Assembly: GCF_020711235.1 (NCBI RefSeq)
Contig: NZ_JAJFAV010000018.1
Coordinates: 1 to 64,000, forward strand
Direction of reading: 5' to 3'
DNA length: 64,000 bases
Source: Hymenobacter sp. 15J16-1T3B
GTDB lineage: Bacteria > Bacteroidota > Bacteroidia > Cytophagales > Hymenobacteraceae
The position numbers were made by a program, and so were the translations under genes. Under the pieces are notes generated by a model, which did no database searches, was not told the DNA's origin, and saw only the letters and a list, made by a program, of their open reading frames with translations. Within the stretch, counting starts at the first letter, position 1. Each line of letters starts with the position of its first letter. Of this stretch, positions 59,028 to 64,000 are shown piece after piece.

Positions 59028-59794
59028 TACTTAGCGGAGGTTGAAGCGGTGGATACGGTGGTAGCCGCGGTAGAACGGCGGTCGGGCAAGCCCAGGCGCT
59101 CGATGAGTTCCTCGCACACGCGGCGGATTTCCTCGCTCGTGTCCTTGGAGCCGCCGGCGTAGCGCGACCAGGCCGGGTTAAGCAGGCTGTAAAGCGTCGA
59201 GGCCCGGGTGTAGGCCTTGCGGTGGCCTAGGTACGAGTTAAAGCGCGCCAGGCCCAGTCCATCGATATAGTCGTCCATCTCTTTCTCCTCCCGCTGCCCC
59301 GCCACGCGCTTGGTGGGCAGGCCGTAGTACTGGAAGTCAATCTGGGCGTCGTCGGCGGCTTTCTTGATGGCCTCCAGGATGGTCATAAATTCGGCCGTAG
59401 AAGCCCGGTCCAGGTAATCCGACACCAGGGGCACTATCACCGCGTCGCAGGCCGTCAGGGCGTTGAACACGTCGTCGCCGTCGGCGCGGCCGGGCACGTC
59501 GATGATGATGAGGTCGTAGTTGTGCTCGGGATTATCGATGAAGTCAAAAATCTGGCTCAGCTGCCAGGGGTACACGTCGTAGGGATACTGGGCATCGGGG
59601 TTGACTTCGCGCAGCTTGGCGAAGTTGGCCGCGTCCACCTGCTCGCGGGTCTTGACAATGCTCTGCTGGTAGTCGCAGTCGAGGACGGCGATGCGCAAGC
59701 CGTACTCCGTTGCCAGCGGGGCAGCGAGCACCAGAGCCAGCGTGGATTTACCGGAGCCCCCCTTCTGGGTGGCAAAGCTGATAACCTTGGACAT
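59027..59794 (-). CDS. parA: ParA-family partition ATPase
   Basis: From ATG 59794 the product is 255 residues with a deviant Walker A KGGSGKST (11-18), Walker A' at DCDYQQSIV, and Walker B-like LIIIDVPG. There is no N-terminal HTH, so it is a small (type Ib-like) ParA. Such ATPases move plasmid copies on the nucleoid with a DNA-bound partner. The longer frame to 59899 is rejected because it runs into the promoter. It is the first gene of parA-partner, and the repeat array is directly upstream. Confidence 0.93.
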   Translation of the reverse strand: MSKVISFATQKGGSGKSTLALVLAAPLATEYGLRIAVLDCDYQQSIVKTREQVDAANFAKLREVNPDAQYPYDVYPWQLSQIFDFIDNPEHNYDLIIIDVPGRADGDDVFNALTACDAVIVPLVSDYLDRASTAEFMTILEAIKKAADDAQIDFQYYGLPTKRVAGQREEKEMDDYIDGLGLARFNSYLGHRKAYTRASTLYSLLNPAWSRYAGGSKDTSEEIRRVCEELIERLGLPDRRSTAATTVSTASTSAK

Positions 59795-59855
59795 AGTGGG
59801 TGTGGGGTTGAGGCGTAGGTAGGTACCGGGGCAACGCGCCGGCAGGACAATAAAC

Positions 59856-59863
59856 CAAAAGTA
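59856..59863 (-). promoter_or_regulatory. parA promoter -7 element
   Basis: The minus strand reads TACTTTTG, a perfect TAnnTTTG, 61 bp upstream of parA. The -33 region falls inside the first octamers of the array, so binding by the partner would repress the operon. Confidence 0.6.
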
Positions 59864-60282
59864 ATAGAAAAGCAGAAAGCCAGAAGCGCAGAACAACACT
59901 TTTGCTGAAAAGCAGAAGTGTTTTTAGCCAGAAAAGCATTTCTGCTTTTCTGTCGTCATGCGGTTCTGTCAAGTTGCAGAAAAGTTAAATAACAAAAAAG
60001 CAGAATCACACAACAACAGAAAAACAGGTTTGCAGAAGTGTGTTTTTGCAGAACCGCAGCTAGATGGGGCGGGTAGCTAGTGAGTACGTGAATTCAACAG
60101 AAATACAAAACAACAGGACAACAGATTTGCACAAAAGCAGAAAGCAGGGAGCCGACGCGTAAGGGCACAGCTGGTAGAACTGTAGAACTACAGAAAAGCA
60201 GAATTGCGGCACAAGCGACCAGTTAGAGCTAGCAGGTGCCGTATATCAGCAACAGAAATGCAGAATTGCAGAACTGTTGATT
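59863..60282 (+). repeat. 8-bp phased NNCAGAAN array, candidate centromere
   Basis: The plus strand carries 17 exact CAGAA cores and the minus strand three. In 59863-60062 the bases divide into 25 consecutive octamers; all exact plus-strand cores there sit at third position (59873, 59881, 59889, 59913, 59929, 59977, 60001, 60017, 60033, 60049). Many intervening octamers are degenerate versions such as TGCTGAAA or AACAAAAA. Shorter phased runs follow at 60096-60143, 60173-60212 and 60251-60282. It lies directly upstream of parA. No gene is present in this stretch. Confidence 0.85.
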
Positions 60283-60679
60283 TGAACCCAGCAGCTTAAA
60301 ACCCGCGTCGGCGTGCCCTTGAGCTGCAATGCGGCATAATTGAATCAAAGCCAGCAACCAGCAATTAGCCAAATCAGGTTTTGGAGGAGCCTGGGTGCAT
60401 AGTCTGTTGCAACGGGTTTGATTCAGAACCTAGATGGCAAATGAAAGCGAAGTGCCCCGGGAGCTAACACTAATGTTCAAAGCTTCGTACTAGCTTCTTA
60501 CTAACTTATTGCTAACTGTAGAATGGTCTTAGCAAGAAGAACAACTCAGGCGTAGAGCTAACGTGCTATTCCTGAGTTATTTATAAACCAGCAGAGCTGT
60601 TTTAGCGGGCCATCTGAATGTAAGTAATTGGTTTACAGATGTAAATGTGGGCCGCGAGCCTAACAACAACATACATGTC
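60283..60679 (+). other. Candidate oriT region upstream of mobilization genes
   Basis: The stretch lies between the par array and the mobilization genes and has no convincing gene. Inverted repeats include TGAATCAAA...TTTGATTCA (near 60340 and 60414) and AACTCAGG / CCTGAGTT (60543-60550, 60571-60578). Relaxase nick sites are usually beside such repeats close to the mob operon. I cannot place a nick. Confidence 0.4.
60498..60517 (+). repeat. 20-bp direct repeat, mobilization copy
   Basis: TTACTAACTTATTGCTAACT matches 58193-58212 at 19 of 20 positions and in the same orientation. It lies in the candidate oriT region, 163 bp upstream of the mobilization protein gene. Confidence 0.6.
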
Positions 60680-61237
60680 ATGAGTACAGCGCTTCGCAAA
60701 CGGGTTACCCTCGACAGCATTGCCTACCGCAAAGCCGACGCGGCGGCCGCGGAAGTCGGCGCCAGCCTGGGGGCCTACACCAGTGCGGCCGTGGAGTACT
60801 TTGCTACCCGAGGGCTCGACCCCCGCGCCACGGAAGCGCGCGAAGGGCAGCTCATCATGCAGCAGATAAAAAAGCTGGGTGACCGGGTCTTCGGCTTCAT
60901 GCAGGAGCAGGAGCGCACGCTGCTCACGGCCATGCTCGAAGAAATGCTGCGTACCCGCATCACGCTGGAGCGGGTGCTGCGCATGAACGAAATCCTGGTA
61001 AGCAACCTGAACGCGCAGCTGGAAACGCTCAGCGAAGCGCAGCTGCAGCGGCAGCAGCAGGCGCTCCAATTGCTGCGCCAGCGCAACGAAGAAGCGGTAG
61101 AAAGGCAGGTAAAAGAAGCGCTGCTGACCGCCAGCAAACAGGGCCCGGGAAAGCACGAGGCGCCAGTGGAAAGAAAAGTAAATCCGGGGCAATCGGGAGA
61201 AGAAGGAGCTACTTCCAGCGAACTTAAAGCAGGTTAA
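60680..61237 (+). CDS. BfmA/BtgA-type mobilization accessory protein
   Basis: The ATG at 60680 is preferred over an upstream GTG at 60647; the product has 185 residues. It has an N-terminal ribbon-helix-helix-like region (KRVTLDSIAYRKADAAAAEVGASLGAYTSAAVEYFA) and a long coiled coil (about 55-150), as in BfmA/BtgA accessory proteins of Bacteroides mobilizable elements. It would help the relaxase recognise oriT. The relaxase gene starts 7 bp downstream and is probably coupled to it. The C-terminal tail is polar and disordered. Confidence 0.8.
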   Translation: MSTALRKRVTLDSIAYRKADAAAAEVGASLGAYTSAAVEYFATRGLDPRATEAREGQLIMQQIKKLGDRVFGFMQEQERTLLTAMLEEMLRTRITLERVLRMNEILVSNLNAQLETLSEAQLQRQQQALQLLRQRNEEAVERQVKEALLTASKQGPGKHEAPVERKVNPGQSGEEGATSSELKAG

Positions 61238-61244
61238 AAGGCCG

Positions 61245-62279
61245 ATGTACGTCAAACTTATCAACCCCAAAACGCACGGCAAAGCGGCGTATACCAATAC
61301 CGGCAGCTGCGCGCAAACACTGAATTATCTGCAGCACGAAGCGGTAGGGGAGGGGCAGGAAGCAACGTTTTTTAACGCCGATTCGGACGAGCTCGGCGCT
61401 GCGCAGCTGCTGCAACGCATCGACTCCAACGTGAAAGGACTGCGGGCCACGGAGGCCAAATTTTACTCGCTGGTGCTGAGTCCCAGCGAGCAGGAGCTGG
61501 CCCACATCGGAAACGACCCCGACAAGCTCAAGGCGTACACCCGGCAGGTCATGGGCCAGTACGCGCAGAACTTCCGGCTGCCCGGTGGCCGGCAGCTGGA
61601 CAGCCAAAGCCTGGTATGGGGGGCCATCCTCCACCAGGACCGCACCCACCGGGGGACGGACCCCGAGGTAGTGGCGGGCACGGCCAAGGCCGGCGCCAAG
61701 CGCGCGGGCCTTCAGACGCACGTGCACATCATCGTCAGCGCCCGTGACCGGGAGCAAAAGCTGACCCTCAACCCCGGCGGGCGCCGGCAGCGGTTTGACC
61801 TGATGCGCTGGCAAGCGGCGGCCGGCCGGCAGTTTGAGCAGCAGTTCGGCTACGAGGCCCAGGCGCACGAGAAGCTGCGGCCCAAGGCAGCCCGGCCACG
61901 CGACCCGGCCTACGATGCCGGCCGGCTGGAGAAGATTGCCGGGCGCGTGGCTGCCATCAACCAGCTGGTGCCCCGGGAGCAGCACCTGGCGCCGGACCGG
62001 GTGCAGGCCATTGCCCAGGCCCGGCAGTTTGACAAGACGTTTTACCGGATGCTGCGCCGGGTGGAGGAGCGCGCCCGCGACGGCCGACCCATCGACAACG
62101 CCCTGAAGCTGCTGCGCACCGGGCGGGAGCAGGCCCCGGCCCCGCAGCGCCAGGCGGTGACGGCCCTGCACGCGGTCCAACACCTGGTGCGCAACGCCCA
62201 AGCTACCCGGGACGAGCGCACCGAGCAGGTGGCCGAGAAGCCCGGGCGCCGCAGCGCCGAGCTGGATATCGAGATGTAA
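61245..62279 (+). CDS. DUF5712-type relaxase (MobB-like)
   Basis: The 344-residue protein shows a Tyr-containing N-terminus, an ALQ-type segment (FYSLVLSPSEQELAHIGND), a conserved box and the metal-binding His motif QTHVHIIVSARD (His159, His161), as in DUF5712/relaxase-like proteins of Bacteroidota mobilization systems. The C-terminal half (about 205-344) is helical and may contact accessory proteins. It nicks oriT and binds the 5' end of the transferred strand in characterised relaxases. It starts 7 bp after the accessory gene and is followed after 25 bp by the coupling protein. Confidence 0.82.
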   Translation: MYVKLINPKTHGKAAYTNTGSCAQTLNYLQHEAVGEGQEATFFNADSDELGAAQLLQRIDSNVKGLRATEAKFYSLVLSPSEQELAHIGNDPDKLKAYTRQVMGQYAQNFRLPGGRQLDSQSLVWGAILHQDRTHRGTDPEVVAGTAKAGAKRAGLQTHVHIIVSARDREQKLTLNPGGRRQRFDLMRWQAAAGRQFEQQFGYEAQAHEKLRPKAARPRDPAYDAGRLEKIAGRVAAINQLVPREQHLAPDRVQAIAQARQFDKTFYRMLRRVEERARDGRPIDNALKLLRTGREQAPAPQRQAVTALHAVQHLVRNAQATRDERTEQVAEKPGRRSAELDIEM

Positions 62280-62304
62280 ACCCACCCCATCCTATTTCCC
62301 CCCC

Positions 62305-64000
62305 ATGCTAAACCAACCACCCCGGCCCGCGTCCGCTTCACAATCCGTCTTGCTCATCCTGGCCCTGCTGCTGGCGGGCCTGCTGGCCGGCGAGTGGTAC
62401 GTGCTGCTGCACCCCGCGGAGCTGGCCGCGGCCCGCGCCGCGCAACACCAGGCCGCTCAGGCTCCCCGGCTGACTCCCGGGCAGCGCCTGGCGGCCCGGC
62501 TGGCCGTACTCAACCGGCAGCGGGCCGAAGCGCGGCGGACGCGGCTGCGGCGGCAAGCGGCGCCCGTGGTGGGCAAGCCGGCGGCCGAGCTGGCCACCGC
62601 CACGAGTCAGGCCGGCGACCAGGTCGTGCGCACGGGTGGGACAGCGGCCCTGCGCGTGGCCACCGCCGGGCAGGGATTTCAACAGAAGGTACTGGTGAAG
62701 GCCGGCCGGTTTTACGACGCGGCCGGCGGGTACCTGCGGGGGCTGCTGCTGCTCGTAGCCCTGGCTCTGGTATTTCTGCAACCGGCACCGGCGCGCAAAC
62801 CGGGGCAGGCCCGCCGCAAGCCGTTACGGCCCCAGGCCGTGCGTCTCGTGGTGGCCAGCTGCGCGGGCCTGGCCCTGCTCAGCGCCTACGTGCTGCTCGG
62901 CATCGCGTCGTACCCAGCCGGCTTTATCCGGGTGGGCTACCCCGTGACGGCGGCGTTGGTGCTGGCCAGCGGCTTTGTGGTGGGGCTGCTGCGGGCGCTG
63001 ACCAAAAGCCCGGACTTTGGGCTGAGCGTGGAGCGCAAGAAGGTAGATACACCCGATGGGTTCAGCTTGCCCACGGAAGGGGGCGGTTGGGTGAACGTAC
63101 CCAATCCCTACCGGGGCGTGCTGGTGTTGGGCGGCGCCGGCGCGGGCAAAACGTACTCCATCGGGGAGCCCGTGATTGAGCAGCTGGCGGCCAAGAATTT
63201 TGCCGGACTCATCTACGACTTCAAGTTCCCGGTGCTGGCGGAGACGGCGCAGAAGGCGCTAGAGCTGGCCGGGCGCCGGCCGGATGCCGGGCGGCGACTG
63301 CCCAACGGGGAGCCCGAGCCGGCGGTGGTGCTGCACGTCATCAACTTCCGCGACCTGACGCGCAGCGAGCGGGTCAACCCCTTGCGAGCCGCGGACATGC
63401 CGGTGGTGGCTTTTGCCGAGGAGTACTCCCGGGCCATCATCAACAACTTAAACCCGGCCAGCATCCGCAAGATGGAGTTTTTCGACATCAGCGCCGTGGC
63501 CTACCTGACGGGCATCATCTGGTTTTACAAAAAGCATTTCCCGCGCTACTGCACCATCCCCCACGTAGTGGCCACGGCCATCCACAAGGACTTCAAGCAC
63601 GTGCTCTCGATGCTGGAAACCGACCCCGAGTGCGCCGGCATGGTGCGCAGCATTGTGACGGCCGTGGAGCAGCGGGCCGAAAAGCAGGTAGCCGCCGTGG
63701 TGGGCACGCTGCAGGTGATACTGAACCGCATCAACTCCCCGGAAATCGTGTGGGTGCTCACGCCCGACGAGGCGAAAGGGGAGGGGTTCTCGCTGAACCT
63801 GAACGACCCCCAGCAGCCGGCATTGCTCTGCATCGGCAACGACCCCACGCTAAAGGAAACCTTTTCGCCGGTGGTCAGCTGCATCATCACCGTGGCCATC
63901 AAGCTCATGAACCAGCAGCACAAGCACCGCAGCTACGTGTTCCTCGACGAGGCCGCCACGGTCTACGTGCCGGGGCTGGAGCTGCTGCCCGCCACGGCCC
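62305..64000 (+). CDS. traG: TraG/VirD4-type coupling protein, N-terminal part
   Basis: The frame starts at ATG 62305 and is open to the right edge (at least 565 residues). Features are a first membrane helix (about 16-30), a second membrane helix (about 145-160), further helices (about 180-235), Walker A GGAGAGKT (about 276-283) and a Walker B-like SYVFLDEAATV near 550-560. It couples the relaxosome to the type IV secretion channel and pumps DNA. It is the third gene of the mobilization operon. The C-terminus lies outside the window. The protein is consistent with a full conjugation system beyond the edges. Confidence 0.92.
   Translation, partial: MLNQPPRPASASQSVLLILALLLAGLLAGEWYVLLHPAELAAARAAQHQAAQAPRLTPGQRLAARLAVLNRQRAEARRTRLRRQAAPVVGKPAAELATATSQAGDQVVRTGGTAALRVATAGQGFQQKVLVKAGRFYDAAGGYLRGLLLLVALALVFLQPAPARKPGQARRKPLRPQAVRLVVASCAGLALLSAYVLLGIASYPAGFIRVGYPVTAALVLASGFVVGLLRALTKSPDFGLSVERKKVDTPDGFSLPTEGGGWVNVPNPYRGVLVLGGAGAGKTYSIGEPVIEQLAAKNFAGLIYDFKFPVLAETAQKALELAGRRPDAGRRLPNGEPEPAVVLHVINFRDLTRSERVNPLRAADMPVVAFAEEYSRAIINNLNPASIRKMEFFDISAVAYLTGIIWFYKKHFPRYCTIPHVVATAIHKDFKHVLSMLETDPECAGMVRSIVTAVEQRAEKQVAAVVGTLQVILNRINSPEIVWVLTPDEAKGEGFSLNLNDPQQPALLCIGNDPTLKETFSPVVSCIITVAIKLMNQQHKHRSYVFLDEAATVYVPGLELLPATA

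Noticed and set aside
59863-60282. CRISPR array
   Set aside because: The unit is 8 bp with no spacers of constant length and no cas genes; a protein-binding array fits better.
1-64000. rRNA and tRNA genes
   Set aside because: No cloverleaf-like or rRNA core sequence was noticed; consistent with a plasmid segment.

Overview
The window looks like part of a conjugative or mobilizable plasmid from a GC-rich Bacteroidota, most likely a Hymenobacter-like cytophagal bacterium. The evidence is the set of Bacteroidota-type families (TraE/DUF4134, BfmA-like and DUF5712-like mobilization proteins, CzcA fused to TolC, PepSY-like periplasmic proteins, DUF6428, DUF6660), the repeated TAnnTTTG -7 promoter elements, and the lack of clear Shine-Dalgarno sequences. 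Genus is inferred. No rRNA, tRNA or CRISPR array was seen.

Layout. 1-4.2 kb: the start of a leftward transfer operon (TraE-like), then a Toprim-domain plasmid protein. 4.3-9.8 kb: soft-metal and arsenic island: a 23-residue six-cysteine peptide, an ArsR-type regulator, MerTP and a GDCCVxC protein, facing an ars operon (arsR, DUF6428, phosphoesterase, GNAT, ACR3). 10-12.8 kb: poorly known genes including a DUF3626 protein. 12.9-21.3 kb: Zn/Cd/Co-type efflux operon (DUF6660, CzcA-TolC fusion, CzcB-like adaptor, P-type ATPase). 21.4-50.3 kb: a nuclease-like gene and a umuDC operon whose umuC is split by a 26,147-bp Tn3-family transposon (23632-49778, 38-bp inverted repeats, 5-bp TTGTT duplication). 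50.4-54.9 kb: probable leading-region genes (ardC, DUF3846-like, HTH and metallopeptidase), two of them behind near-duplicate 129-bp leaders. 54.9-60.3 kb: hipBA, Rep_3 initiator with iterons, parA with a small partner and an 8-bp phased repeat array. 60.3-64 kb: candidate oriT, mobilization protein, relaxase and the VirD4/TraG coupling protein running off the edge.

The main discovery candidates are two. First, the transposon cargo behaves as one regulon. Six clear and two weaker promoters share a box CAGAWTNNCTNCAGAA (two half-sites 11 bp apart), then exactly 8 bp, then a -7-like element. They can serve every cargo transcription unit: two tripartite RND pumps, three PAP2 phosphatases, two PepSY-like proteins, a TonB-type receptor, a YncE-like protein and the two-component system itself. 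The response regulator encoded inside the element is the obvious candidate to bind this box. Second, upstream of parA there is a long array of NNCAGAAN octamers in strict 8-bp phase, a likely partition centromere of unusual geometry. A third point is the co-linear duplicated leader in front of ardC and the DUF3846-like gene, next to a perfect 27-bp hairpin, which suggests coordinated early expression after conjugative entry.
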